Part shown: positions 15,192 through 22,801 of the stretch, piece by piece
How positions within the stretch are numbered: position 1 is the first letter of the stretch
Layout of the letters: each line of letters begins with the position of its first letter
Source of the DNA: Bacillota bacterium
GTDB taxonomy: Bacteria; Bacillota; Clostridia; Lachnospirales; Lachnospiraceae
NCBI GenBank assembly: GCA_023435895.1
Contig: JAEZLH010000003.1
Coordinates: 1-22,801 of the forward strand
Length of the DNA: 22,801 nt
Direction: 5' to 3'
Program-made: the position numbers and the translations under genes
The notes under the pieces: model-generated
The model's input: the letters and a program-made list of their open reading frames with translations, nothing else
Databases searched by the model: none
What the model was told of the DNA's origin: nothing

Positions 15192-15232
15192 GGGGCTGTT
15201 GCAAAACATTTAATTTTACAGCAGTCCCTTTT
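15192..15232 (+). terminator. intrinsic terminator of the cotA-like gene
   Basis: GGGGCTGTTG (15192-15201) pairs with CAGCAGTCCC (15219-15228), 10 bp with two G-U pairs, and AAAA/TTTT can extend it inward. Four T follow. It lies 8 nt after the stop codon. The opposite strand has no T-run, so it does not obviously serve the converging MFS gene. Confidence 0.8.
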
Positions 15233-15301
15233 CTGTGCAGAAGCAAAAATACGGTTTCCAAAGACTCCGCAAAAGTGGAATAATTAAGTCATGCAAATAA
15301 T

Positions 15302-16783
15302 TTATGCCATGCTTTCCGCATTAAACTCGCCTGTTTTCACTTGACCTGACTTCTTTAGGAAAAGAGCAGGGATTAAGCCTACCAATGTCAAACAGGAAGC
15401 AATCAAAAAGATATCATCTAGTCCATTAATAAAGGAGAGTGCCTGTATCTGAGCAGTAGCCTGGGTACTAACTGCAGAGCCACTCTGCATTGCCTTTGCA
15501 GTAAGTTCGGTGGCATGGTGCGTTATTCTACCGGTCAGGATACTGGTCAATGCAGCAATTCCCAAAGCTCCGGATACCCGAGAAATGATATTTGAGATAG
15601 CGGTAGCACCTCCTACCTCGGCGTTACTTACGGAATCAAGAGAAGCAGCCTGTGCGGATACTGCAGCAAAGGACATACTAATACCTCTTAATACCATCCA
15701 AAAAGCAATCGTTGAATTACTGGTTTTCATATCCATATTATGAAATAGATAAGTAGTGTATGCCAAAGTAATAATACCGAATATAGCAAGTGGCTTTGGT
15801 CCTACTTTATCATATAATTTACCGATAATAGGCATCAGCAGACCGGATACCAATGCGCCTGGAAGCATAATAAGACCGGTATCCAATGCACCTAAGCCTT
15901 TGATATTCTGTAGGAATAGCGGAACAAAGAAGATTCCGGAAAACAAGCCTACCGTAGTGACAAAGGTTGTGGTATTTGCTGCGGTGAAGTTGCGGTAACG
16001 AAATACCCTAAGATTTAATAAGGGGTTTTTAAGGTTCAATTCAAAAAGTAAAAAGCCGATAAAGGAAATAAGCGCTATCCCAAAAAGTAAAAGAGTTTTA
16101 CCGGAAGTCCAACCCCAATCACTGGCTTTGCTTAGCACAAGCAAAAGACTGAACAGCATGATGACAGAACTAATTGCACCCCAAACATCTAATTTCTCTA
16201 CTTTGGTACGTTCGAATTTTGGAAGGAAGAAGATGGATAATAGGATACCAACAATGCCAATCGGGACATTGATTGTAAAGATCCATTTCCAATCTGCATA
16301 TTCCACCAGGTAGCCACCGATAGTAGGTCCGAGAGCCGGAGCAATTAAGAGAGCCACGCCAACAACACCCATAGCCGTTCCGAAGCTCCCCTTTGGAACG
16401 ATTTTTTTAACCATGGTCATCATAGTAGGCATTAATAATCCACCGCCCAGAGCTTGAATTACACGGGATACGATTAATGAATTTACGCTCCAGCTTAAAG
16501 TACAGAGTAGAGAGCCGATAGTGAACATGATGAGAGAAAATATATAAAGATTTTTATAGCCGAATTTATCACCGGCCCATCCGCTAAAGGGTATTACAAC
16601 ACCCAGTGCGAGCATATATACGGTTACTACCCACTCGATTTGACTAGCAGAAGCACTATACACCTGCATCATTTTTGATATTGCTACATTTACGATGCTG
16701 GAATCAAGAATTGACATAAAGCCGCCAATTAAGGCAATTAATATGGGAACTACCCATTTTTGATTATTTTTAGTGTCGGTCAT
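15302..16783 (-). CDS. MFS drug efflux transporter, DHA2 family (EmrB/QacA type, 14 TM)
   Basis: Proton-driven exporter of drugs or other toxic hydrophobic compounds in the cytoplasmic membrane. The 493-aa length and spacing of hydrophobic segments fit 14 helices. SILDSSIVNVA (24-34, Asp27) is the DHA2 helix-1 motif, GWAGDKFGYKNLY (68-80) is MFS motif A, and the stretch ending APALGPTIGGYL (148-159) is the antiporter motif C. GAAAGGAAG on the minus strand lies just before the ATG. The gene is 63 nt downstream of the marR gene on the same strand, the usual arrangement of a repressor and its efflux pump. Substrates cannot be read from the sequence. Confidence 0.94.
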   Translation of the reverse strand: MTDTKNNQKWVVPILIALIGGFMSILDSSIVNVAISKMMQVYSASASQIEWVVTVYMLALGVVIPFSGWAGDKFGYKNLYIFSLIMFTIGSLLCTLSWSVNSLIVSRVIQALGGGLLMPTMMTMVKKIVPKGSFGTAMGVVGVALLIAPALGPTIGGYLVEYADWKWIFTINVPIGIVGILLSIFFLPKFERTKVEKLDVWGAISSVIMLFSLLLVLSKASDWGWTSGKTLLLFGIALISFIGFLLFELNLKNPLLNLRVFRYRNFTAANTTTFVTTVGLFSGIFFVPLFLQNIKGLGALDTGLIMLPGALVSGLLMPIIGKLYDKVGPKPLAIFGIITLAYTTYLFHNMDMKTSNSTIAFWMVLRGISMSFAAVSAQAASLDSVSNAEVGGATAISNIISRVSGALGIAALTSILTGRITHHATELTAKAMQSGSAVSTQATAQIQALSFINGLDDIFLIASCLTLVGLIPALFLKKSGQVKTGEFNAESMA

Positions 16784-16846
16784 TGTGTTCTTCCTTTCAA
16801 AGATAAATTAGTCTTGATGAAGTAAATTTGAAGCATAGCCACATAA

Positions 16847-17266
16847 TTATGTGATCAGTTTTAACTGCTCTTGTAAAGTCTGTAAATCTTTCAACAACCC
16901 ATCAACAAAGTTAGCCGACAAGCCCTCCTGAATAGGAGATAGCTTTTCATCAGCCATGAGGATAGCCTCATGAATTAAATCCGTTAATTTTGGAGTGCCA
17001 TTGATTAATATACATCGGCGATCGTTTTCATCATGCGTTCGCTCAACCAGTTCTTTTGCTTCCAGTCGGTCAAACAAACTGGTTAGTGTGCTTGCAGGAA
17101 CACCGGTTCCTTTTGCAAAATCAGTAATTTTACAAGATCCTTGCTTGTTGATTTTCCATAAGATAATTAATTCACTGACCGTTAAGCCATATCCTTTTAC
17201 TAGCGGCGATAGTGCTCGAAGTATTTGTGCATTTACTTTGGTCAGTAACTCGAACAATTCAAACAA
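16847..17266 (-). CDS. MarR family repressor, probable TTG start
   Basis: Winged-helix regulator likely repressing itself and the downstream efflux gene until a toxic ligand binds. From the chosen start it is 139 aa, a usual MarR length. LTVSELIILWKIN leads into the helix-turn-helix (ITDFAKGTGVPASTLTSLFDRLEAKELVER), followed by the wing with the family signature Asp-Glu-Asn-Asp-Arg-Arg. The frame is open up to a TTG at 17335, but that codon has no ribosome site. The TTG at 17266 lies 7 nt behind AAGGAGG (17274-17280 on the complement) and gives a normal N terminus (FELFELLTKVNAQIL), so I choose it. Confidence 0.9.
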   Translation of the reverse strand: MFELFELLTKVNAQILRALSPLVKGYGLTVSELIILWKINKQGSCKITDFAKGTGVPASTLTSLFDRLEAKELVERTHDENDRRCILINGTPKLTDLIHEAILMADEKLSPIQEGLSANFVDGLLKDLQTLQEQLKLIT

Positions 17267-17389
17267 ATGATATCCTCCTTTGCGTGTAAAATCATAATTT
17301 TTGTGAAAAAGACCTTTATTAAAGGACTGCGCCAATTAGCATAAAGCTAAAGATACAAGCTTTAACGTTACTATTAATACGAAATAAAA

Positions 17390-17407
17390 TATTACGAAAT
17401 CGTAATA
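17390..17407. promoter_or_regulatory. MarR operator candidate, 18-bp palindrome
   Basis: TATTACGA (17390-17397), AA, TCGTAATA (17400-17407) is a perfect 8-2-8 palindrome. On the minus strand it begins 1 nt after the -10 box of the marR promoter and covers the predicted start point. Size and placement are as expected for an autorepressing MarR dimer. A second ACGAAAT half-site is at 17379-17385, and a further TAAAGCT/AGCTTTA dyad (17342-17364) lies in the leader. Confidence 0.7.
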
Positions 17408-17408
17408 A

Positions 17409-17437
17409 ATCATAATCCTCAATTATTGTCCTGTCAA
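17409..17437 (-). promoter_or_regulatory. sigma-A promoter of the marR-MFS operon
   Basis: On the minus strand TTGACA (17437-17432) and TATGAT (17414-17409) are spaced exactly 17 nt. The start should fall near 17402, inside the palindrome, leaving a leader of about 136 nt before the TTG start. The remaining DNA up to the divergent gene at 17591 shows no other clear element. Confidence 0.8.
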
Positions 17438-17590
17438 GTTAAGAAGCTGTTTAGATTATTTATATAAAATTACGGTATGGATAGATTTTTAAGTATGTTT
17501 GCGATATAATATTTTTAATTTCTGCTAAACAAGTAATAAACATCACAATTATTTTGGGTTCTTTATATGTAGTATGGAAAGGCGGTTAAT

Positions 17591-17875
17591 ATGAATTTTT
17601 ATGGACTTATTATTGGTGTAGGTACTTTTTTAATTATTGGACTCCTACACCCTGTAGTAATTAAATCGGAGTATTATTTTGGTGTTAGAGTTTGGCCATT
17701 CTTTTTACTATTTGGATTAGGAGCAGTTATCTTAGCCCTATTTATTCATCATTTGGTAACCTCAATTCTACTTTCTGTATTTGGATTTTCTATGCTTTGG
17801 GGAATTCATGAATTGTTTGAACAAAGAGAAAGAGTAAAAAAAGGATGGTTTCCAGATAATCCAAATAAAAAATAA
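17591..17875 (+). CDS. DUF4491 family small membrane protein
   Basis: A 94-aa integral membrane protein of unknown function. It begins MNFYGLIIGVGTFLIIG, has three hydrophobic helices (about 4-22, 33-51 and 54-73), the internal HPVVIKSEYYFG segment, and the ending LFEQRERVKKGWFPDNP. The order GLIIG, H-P-VVIK-EYYFG, ELFEQ...RV-KGWFP is that of DUF4491 proteins of Firmicutes and Bacteroidetes, as I recall them. AAAGGCGG (17578-17585) is the ribosome site. It is divergent from marR, with a 324-bp gap, and its own promoter is not obvious. No function can be inferred from the context. Confidence 0.85.
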   Translation: MNFYGLIIGVGTFLIIGLLHPVVIKSEYYFGVRVWPFFLLFGLGAVILALFIHHLVTSILLSVFGFSMLWGIHELFEQRERVKKGWFPDNPNKK

Positions 17876-18064
17876 ACATAGTTAACTAATACATTGTATA
17901 CTTAATTGATGGTGAAGCAAAATACTTAACATGGCATTCTATCGGTAATTGCGAACACTTAATAGTCAGTTTTTTCTGTTGGATATAAAAAGATTATTGC
18001 TCAAGTTCCACATTTAATAAGAGTCATGCTATAACATAATTAACAATAAGGAGACAGCTAGCGA

Positions 18065-18871
18065 ATGGAAGATGTTTTGAAAAGAAATCACGTAACGATT
18101 ATTGGTAACGGTAAGAACAAGGATACGATTATACTTGGTCATGGATTTGGTTGTGATCAGAAGGTGTGGCATCAAATCATTCCACATCTTGAGAAGGATT
18201 ACCAGATTATTCTATTTGATTATGTAGGTTCAGGAGAATCGGATAAAAGTAAATACCTTGCAGAGCGTTATAGAAATTTGGATGGTTATGCAATGGATTT
18301 GAAGGAAATCCTCGATTATATGAAAATTCGTGATGCAATCTTTATAGGTCATTCGGTCAGTTCCATGATCGGAGTTCTTGCTTGTGTTCATAATCCGAAG
18401 TATTTTAAGAAAATGATTCTGATCAGCCCTTCACCAAGATATCTTAACGATTTACCGGATTATTTTGGAGGTTTTGATAAAAATGATATTAACGAGATTC
18501 TCACTTTCATGGAAATGAATTTTTTGGGTTGGGCTACAGCCAATGCAGCTGCATTAATGGATAATCCGGACAGACCTAATCTTGCAGTACAGCTTAAGGA
18601 CACGATGACCAAAGAAGACCCAATGGTTATGAAGAATTTTGCCAGAGCAACCTTTTTATCAGATTATCGAAAGCAATTGCCTCATGTTAGCACGAATACT
18701 TTGATTATTCAATGCTCGGTTGATAGTATTGTACCAATCGAAGTTGCCAAGTATTTAAATGAGCATATTAAGGATTCTACGCTTAAGATAATTGAGGCAA
18801 GAGGACATTACCCTCATCTGAGCATGCCACAAAGAACAGCGGATTGTATTTTAGATTTTATTAACGATTAA
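18065..18871 (+). CDS. rsbQ: RsbQ-like alpha/beta hydrolase
   Basis: Cytoplasmic serine hydrolase of the RsbQ group, which also contains the plant receptors KAI2 and D14. At 268 aa it is of RsbQ length. The triad is complete: nucleophile Ser97 in GHSVS, Asp220 in QCSVDSIVP and His248 in GHYPHLS, each one residue from the Ser96/Asp219/His247 I recall for Bacillus RsbQ. LGHGFGCDQKVWHQI (24-38) holds the oxyanion loop and FDYVGSGESD (51-60) is typical of the group. It ends 12 nt before the PAS-GGDEF gene, mirroring the rsbQ-rsbP operon. In Bacillus, RsbQ activity is needed for its PAS partner to respond to energy stress, by an unidentified small molecule. I infer the same role here with a c-di-GMP output. 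AAGGAG (18048-18053) precedes the ATG. Confidence 0.9.
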   Translation: MEDVLKRNHVTIIGNGKNKDTIILGHGFGCDQKVWHQIIPHLEKDYQIILFDYVGSGESDKSKYLAERYRNLDGYAMDLKEILDYMKIRDAIFIGHSVSSMIGVLACVHNPKYFKKMILISPSPRYLNDLPDYFGGFDKNDINEILTFMEMNFLGWATANAAALMDNPDRPNLAVQLKDTMTKEDPMVMKNFARATFLSDYRKQLPHVSTNTLIIQCSVDSIVPIEVAKYLNEHIKDSTLKIIEARGHYPHLSMPQRTADCILDFIND

Positions 18872-18883
18872 GGATGTGAACAT

Positions 18884-20521
18884 ATGTACAGCTGGATACA
18901 TAAAATCCCCTGCGGATATGTACGTCTGGATGACCAGGGAAGAATTTTGGAAGCAAACGAATATTTGATTGCTCTTTTAAATTACGAGGAAGCAGAAATA
19001 AAGAATCAATTTATGGATCATTTTCTTTCCTCGGCTAGTAAAATAATATTTCATTCCCTGTTTTTAATGCAGATATTTACGGATGGTCAGATGGAAGAAA
19101 TATATTTGACACTGAAATCGAAAAATAAGGATGATGTTCCGATTCAATTAAATGGAACGCTAAGTGTACAGGATGGTGTAACCTGCATTGAATGCATCTT
19201 CGTTCAAATCACAAAGAGAAACCGATATGAACAAGAGCTTCAATCCGTTAGGGACGAACTGGAAGAAGCATACGTTGTCAAAAATAAAATTTTATCCGAA
19301 GAAAATCGACTAAGAAAATTGTTCGAGACCACACTGCTTTCCATTCATGAAGGTATTATTGTTACTGATTATTTGGGAAGAGTTACGATCATGAATAAGT
19401 TGGCTGAAAAGTATACCGGTTGGAATGATGAGGATGCACAGCGAAAGCAACTTTCAAAGGTGTTTCATATTGTTGATCTACAATCCGGTAACGATTGCCT
19501 GCCAATTATTGAAAATGAACTAATGAAGAGCAACGGACATTACTATATTCGTGACGTCATTCTTAAATCAAAAGATAAAAGAGAACGATATATTGAGGGA
19601 ACTGCAGCCAACATTGAACAAAATGGTCAAATTCTCGGTATGGTAATGTCATTTCGGGATATAACAAAGGAACATTTTCAGGAAAGCGTCATTGATAGTT
19701 TTCTGAATATGAATATGGATATCCTATGCGTTTATGATATGGATATGAAAATCCATAAAATGAACCGAAGATTCGTTGAAATTTTAGGTTATGACAATGA
19801 AGAGTTACTTGGCAGAGAATTTACGGAGTTCATTCACGAGGAGGATATTTATTTACTAAAGGATGCCCTTTGTAAGATATTGAATTACAATGAAGTTCAG
19901 GAATTTACGAGCCGAATATATTGTAAAAATGGTTCCATTAAATACTTTGAGTTACGCATTCAGCAAAGCATGGGAGAGTATATTTTTGCCTCTGCTAGAG
20001 ATGTTACACTAAAGACAAAGGAGAAGGAATTATTAGTTAATAAGGCAATGAAAGATCAATTAACAGGCTTATTTAACAGACATTATCTTGATCGAATGAT
20101 TTATGATGAGATGAAGGAAAGCAATGAATTAGGGCGTCCCTTATGTATGGCCATTATCGATTTGGACAAGTTTAAGTTAGTCAATGATACCTGGGGGCAT
20201 CCGGTTGGGGATGACCAATTGAGGACAACAGCTCAAATTGCTTGTCAAAGTCTACGCACAAACGATTGGCTGATTCGTTTTGGTGGAGAAGAATTTGTGG
20301 TGGTTCTGCCAAATACAAATTTGGAAGAAGCCTTCAAAGTTCTGGATAAGCTTAGAGTGGCATATGAAATGAATGATCATCCTGTAACCGGTAAGCAGAC
20401 TCTTAGTATTGGAGTTGCTTGTTTATGTGAAAATGAAACCTTTCAAAATTGGTACGAAAGAGTGGATGAAGCATTGTATTTGGCAAAAACCAGTGGTCGT
20501 AACCGCGTTATGAAGGGATAA
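18884..20521 (+). CDS. PAS-PAS-PAS-GGDEF diguanylate cyclase, RsbP-like input domain
   Basis: Predicted cytoplasmic sensor that makes c-di-GMP from GTP. It has no membrane segments. The first PAS (about 5-110) resembles RsbP's: PCGYVRLDDQGRI, the IIFHSLFLMQIF helix, EEIYLTLKSK...VPIQLNG. It is followed by a coiled coil (about 112-147: RYEQELQSVRDELEEAY). PAS2 spans about 145-262 and PAS3 about 268-378. The GGDEF domain (about 385-545) has DQLTGLFNR, IDLDKFK (Asp426/Asp428), the active motif GGEEF (467-471) and an inhibitory RxxD site (Arg458-Asp461), so an active, product-inhibited cyclase is expected. Its ribosome site AAGGATG overlaps the hydrolase stop codon. The pairing suggests the hydrolase product binds the first PAS, as inferred for RsbQ/RsbP, but with a GGDEF in place of the PP2C phosphatase. 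Confidence 0.93.
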   Translation: MYSWIHKIPCGYVRLDDQGRILEANEYLIALLNYEEAEIKNQFMDHFLSSASKIIFHSLFLMQIFTDGQMEEIYLTLKSKNKDDVPIQLNGTLSVQDGVTCIECIFVQITKRNRYEQELQSVRDELEEAYVVKNKILSEENRLRKLFETTLLSIHEGIIVTDYLGRVTIMNKLAEKYTGWNDEDAQRKQLSKVFHIVDLQSGNDCLPIIENELMKSNGHYYIRDVILKSKDKRERYIEGTAANIEQNGQILGMVMSFRDITKEHFQESVIDSFLNMNMDILCVYDMDMKIHKMNRRFVEILGYDNEELLGREFTEFIHEEDIYLLKDALCKILNYNEVQEFTSRIYCKNGSIKYFELRIQQSMGEYIFASARDVTLKTKEKELLVNKAMKDQLTGLFNRHYLDRMIYDEMKESNELGRPLCMAIIDLDKFKLVNDTWGHPVGDDQLRTTAQIACQSLRTNDWLIRFGGEEFVVVLPNTNLEEAFKVLDKLRVAYEMNDHPVTGKQTLSIGVACLCENETFQNWYERVDEALYLAKTSGRNRVMKG

Positions 20522-20558
20522 ATAGGACATAATAATTTTAACATCAAGGAGAAGTAAT

Positions 20559-21185
20559 ATGAAAGAAATGAACAAAAGAATTATCATGACAGTATTTGGT
20601 GTGTTAGTGGCAGGATTCAGTGTGGGTATGTTTAATTTTTCTGATTTTGGAATGGATCCATTTCAGGTATTTGCGCATGGTGTATGGGGGAAGTTTGAAT
20701 TTTTGATTGGATACGGGACTTTTTACTCTATCCTTAATTTGATTATGCTGATTGCGATTTTCTTCATAGATAAAAGGAAAATTGGACTGGGGACGATAAT
20801 TAATATATTTTTATTGGGTTATGTAGTGCAGTTTTCATCCTGGTTATTTGATACTTTGATTCCAAACCCATCCCTTATAGTAAAGGTCATATTTTTAATT
20901 GTAGGAATTATTATTATGTGCTTTGGTTCTTCCTTATATTTTGTAGGAGACTTGGGTGTATCGACTTATGATGCAGTGGCATTGATTCTGTCAGAAAAGA
21001 AAATAGCAAAATTTCAGTACTTAAGAATCGGTACAGATATTATCTGTACCGCGATTGGATTCTTTCTCGGTGCAACGGTGGGCGTGGGAACCCTTTTTAC
21101 CGCCTTTTTTATGGGACCGTTCATTGCATTCTTTAATAAAAACATATCAATGCCGTTTCGCTATGGAAGAAATAAGAATAGCTAA
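20559..21185 (+). CDS. YczE/YitT-like integral membrane protein
   Basis: A 208-aa membrane protein with about five helices (10-27, 50-70, 78-97, 106-128 and 160-192 region). Family marks are GMDPFQVF (31-38), the internally repeated DLGVSTYDAVAL (131-142), and GVGTLFTAFFMGPFIAFF (175-192), the usual end of YczE/YyaS proteins. The biochemical function is unknown; Bacillus YczE affects surfactin-type product formation and YitT relatives are uncharacterised. AAGGAG (20546-20551) gives the start; a second ATG at 20568 is possible. It lies 37 nt after the GGDEF gene, so it may be in the same transcript, but a functional link with c-di-GMP is unproven. Confidence 0.88.
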   Translation: MKEMNKRIIMTVFGVLVAGFSVGMFNFSDFGMDPFQVFAHGVWGKFEFLIGYGTFYSILNLIMLIAIFFIDKRKIGLGTIINIFLLGYVVQFSSWLFDTLIPNPSLIVKVIFLIVGIIIMCFGSSLYFVGDLGVSTYDAVALILSEKKIAKFQYLRIGTDIICTAIGFFLGATVGVGTLFTAFFMGPFIAFFNKNISMPFRYGRNKNS

Positions 21186-21227
21186 GTATCAATTATTATT
21201 AATATGAGAATAGGAAGCGGAATAGGG

Positions 21228-21276
21228 CTTAGTCATTCTATTTAACTAAGAAGCATCATACTACTTTTAAAGTATG
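21228..21276. promoter_or_regulatory. two small dyads upstream of the Nramp gene
   Basis: CTTAGT (21228-21233) with ACTAAG (21245-21250), and CATACT (21257-21262) with AGTATG (21271-21276), are perfect 6-bp inverted repeats in the 167-nt gap. They could be metalloregulator sites for the transporter or chance dyads in AT-rich DNA. Neither matches an MntR or Fur box that I can vouch for, and I see no manganese riboswitch. Confidence 0.25.
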
Positions 21277-21352
21277 CATTTAACAAATATAAGGATATTG
21301 TCATGATTAACGAAGATGATTTATGAAATTATACAGAGAGGGAGAATCAACT

Positions 21353-22615
21353 ATGAATTGGATTAAAGAAAAATTTAGTACGAAGCAGCATAACCCAAAA
21401 TTGAGCGTGAAAGAAATCTTTAAATATGTTGGGCCGGGTTTACTTGTAACCGTTGGATTTATCGATCCCGGTAATTGGGCCTCAAACATAGCCGCAGGTT
21501 CTGATTATGGATATAAGCTCTTATGGATGGTTACGTTATCCACGATTATGTTAATACTTTTACAGCACAATGTGGCGCATTTGGGTATTGTAACAGGAGA
21601 TTGTCTGGCGGAAGCAGCCTCAAAGAATCTCAGACCTTGGATAAGCAGAACAGTATTATCCACAGCGGTGATTGCCTCCATATCGACTGCCATGGCAGAA
21701 ATACTTGGTGGTGCGATTGCCCTTAATCTGCTTTTTCATATCCCCATCAAGATTGGTGCGGTGTTCGTTCTTGCCTTAGTAATATGGATGTTGTTAGTGA
21801 ATTCTTATAAACGCCTGGAAAAATTGATTATTGGGTTTGTATCCATTATCGGTTTTTCATTTCTTTATGAATTGTCCATCGTCCATATTAATTGGAATGA
21901 AGCAGTACAGGGTTGGTTTACGGTGAGTATCCCGCCAAATGCACTGCCAATTATTATGTCAGTACTGGGTGCAGTGGTTATGCCACATAATCTATTCCTG
22001 CATTCAGAAATCATTCAGAGTAGGGAATTTAATAAAGAAGATGAAAAAGTTATCAAAAGACAATTAAAATTTGAATTCACCGATACATTGCTCTCAATGA
22101 TTATTGGTTGGGCGATTAACAGTTCAATGATTATATTAGCTGCTTCTACCTTCTTTGTGAACAACATACAGGTTACAGAGCTTGGTCAAGCACAGAATCT
22201 ATTAACCCCTCTTTTGGGAAGTGGAGCAGGAATCGTATTCGGAGTAGCATTATTATTCTCTGGAATTTCTTCCACTGTAACTGCCGGAATATCAGGAGGT
22301 AGTATTGTAGCAGGAATCTTTAAGGAACCCTATGATATTAAAGATTTTCACTCCAAAGTTGGAGTTGGGGTAACATTAGTAATAGCAACGCTGATTATAT
22401 TTGTTATTTCTGATCCTTTTCAAGGATTGGTTTATTCGCAGATGTTGTTAAGTATACAACTTCCCATCACCGTGTTTTTACAGATTTATCTCACCTCATC
22501 AAAGAAGGTTATGGGTAAATTCAAAAATTCAATACTGGATAATATTCTATTATGTACAGTCGCAGTAATTATTTCTGTACTAAATATATTATTATTTGCA
22601 AGCTTTTTGCGTTGA
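21353..22615 (+). CDS. Nramp family divalent metal transporter (MntH-like)
   Basis: Proton-coupled importer of Mn2+ or Fe2+ in the cytoplasmic membrane, 420 aa with about 11 helices. The metal site is intact: DPGN in helix 1 (Asp38, Asn41) and AVVMPHN in helix 6 (Ala207, Met210, His212). The Met argues for transition metals, not the Mg2+-type relatives that lack it. YSQMLLSIQLPITVF (361-375) is the conserved helix-10 segment. An in-frame ATG at 21323 exists, but GAGAGGGAG lies after it and 7-10 nt before the ATG at 21353, which also starts at the usual family length. It follows the YczE-like gene by 167 nt and probably has its own control. Confidence 0.93.
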   Translation: MNWIKEKFSTKQHNPKLSVKEIFKYVGPGLLVTVGFIDPGNWASNIAAGSDYGYKLLWMVTLSTIMLILLQHNVAHLGIVTGDCLAEAASKNLRPWISRTVLSTAVIASISTAMAEILGGAIALNLLFHIPIKIGAVFVLALVIWMLLVNSYKRLEKLIIGFVSIIGFSFLYELSIVHINWNEAVQGWFTVSIPPNALPIIMSVLGAVVMPHNLFLHSEIIQSREFNKEDEKVIKRQLKFEFTDTLLSMIIGWAINSSMIILAASTFFVNNIQVTELGQAQNLLTPLLGSGAGIVFGVALLFSGISSTVTAGISGGSIVAGIFKEPYDIKDFHSKVGVGVTLVIATLIIFVISDPFQGLVYSQMLLSIQLPITVFLQIYLTSSKKVMGKFKNSILDNILLCTVAVIISVLNILLFASFLR

Positions 22616-22801
22616 TTTTCCTAGTGGGGCTTTGAGCCTTTCCATTGAGAAGCATTATACCGTTCCTGATCACTCCCAATGTCATTTAGTTAAGTATTAC
22701 ATGCTATATCTTTCTATACGGTGTAACAAAAATAAAAGGTATTATTCAAAAAAACAGTTGACATATATCCTCAAATATGCGGCCTCTTTATCTGATTAGT
22801 C
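22616..22801. other. gene-free tail of the window
   Basis: I see no gene here. A small GGCT-TTG-AGCC hairpin (about 22627-22637) follows the Nramp stop but lacks a T-run, so it is at best a poor terminator. A TTGACA (22757-22762) has no acceptable -10 within the window. Confidence 0.4.

Noticed and set aside
21186..21352. A manganese (yybP-ykoY) riboswitch before the Nramp gene.
   Set aside because: The conserved loop sequences are not present; only two small dyads are seen.
22757..22785. TTGACA near the window end as a promoter.
   Set aside because: The sequence 16-18 nt downstream is GC-rich (GGCCTC) and cannot serve as a -10.
1..22801. CRISPR array, tRNA genes, transposase genes or prophage genes.
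   Set aside because: No regularly spaced repeats, no tRNA-like cloverleaf and no transposase, integrase or phage motifs were seen on either strand.

Overview
The window looks like a chromosomal segment of a low-GC, spore-forming Firmicute, most likely a Lachnospiraceae-type Clostridium. The grounds are the AT-rich intergenic DNA, strong AGGAGG-type ribosome binding sites, a T-box leader, a single-chain glycyl-tRNA synthetase, a YesM/YesN-type two-component system next to sugar ABC genes that lack an ATPase, and a CotA-like laccase. All genes run on the + strand except a marR-MFS pair.

Layout. (1) 1-2234: a T-box leader with a textbook terminator, a 226-nt gap, then glycyl-tRNA synthetase. 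(2) 2235-10498: a carbohydrate locus: sensor kinase, AraC-type response regulator, lipoprotein solute-binding protein, two permeases and a cytoplasmic GH5 glycosidase. This reads as a sense, import and cleave unit; a 10-bp stem-loop after the binding-protein gene probably sets its higher expression. (3) 10651-12662: a MerR regulator with a strong promoter, a CoA-type Nudix hydrolase whose best start is CTG, and an unrecognised six-helix membrane protein. (4) 12663-13359: a gene-poor stretch with a long imperfect inverted repeat, two terminators and a decayed remnant of a chemotaxis receptor signalling tip. (5) 13360-17590: a CotA-like multicopper oxidase converging on a minus-strand marR-MFS operon, whose consensus promoter carries an 18-bp palindrome at the predicted transcription start. 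(6) 17591-22615: a DUF4491 protein, an RsbQ-like alpha/beta hydrolase directly followed by a PAS-PAS-PAS-GGDEF diguanylate cyclase, a YczE/YitT-like membrane protein and an Nramp metal transporter.

The most interesting system is the RsbQ-like hydrolase paired with a GGDEF protein whose first PAS domain and coiled coil resemble those of RsbP. In Bacillus the RsbQ/RsbP pair turns energy stress into PP2C phosphatase output; here the same input module appears wired to c-di-GMP synthesis. Secondary points are the T-box whose tRNA-pairing base does not suit a usual bacterial tRNA-Gly, an 80-nt hairpin between glyQS and the kinase, and the regulatory dyads in front of the kinase, binding-protein and marR genes.

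All calls come from reading the sequence and recalled family features; no searches or folding programs were run.
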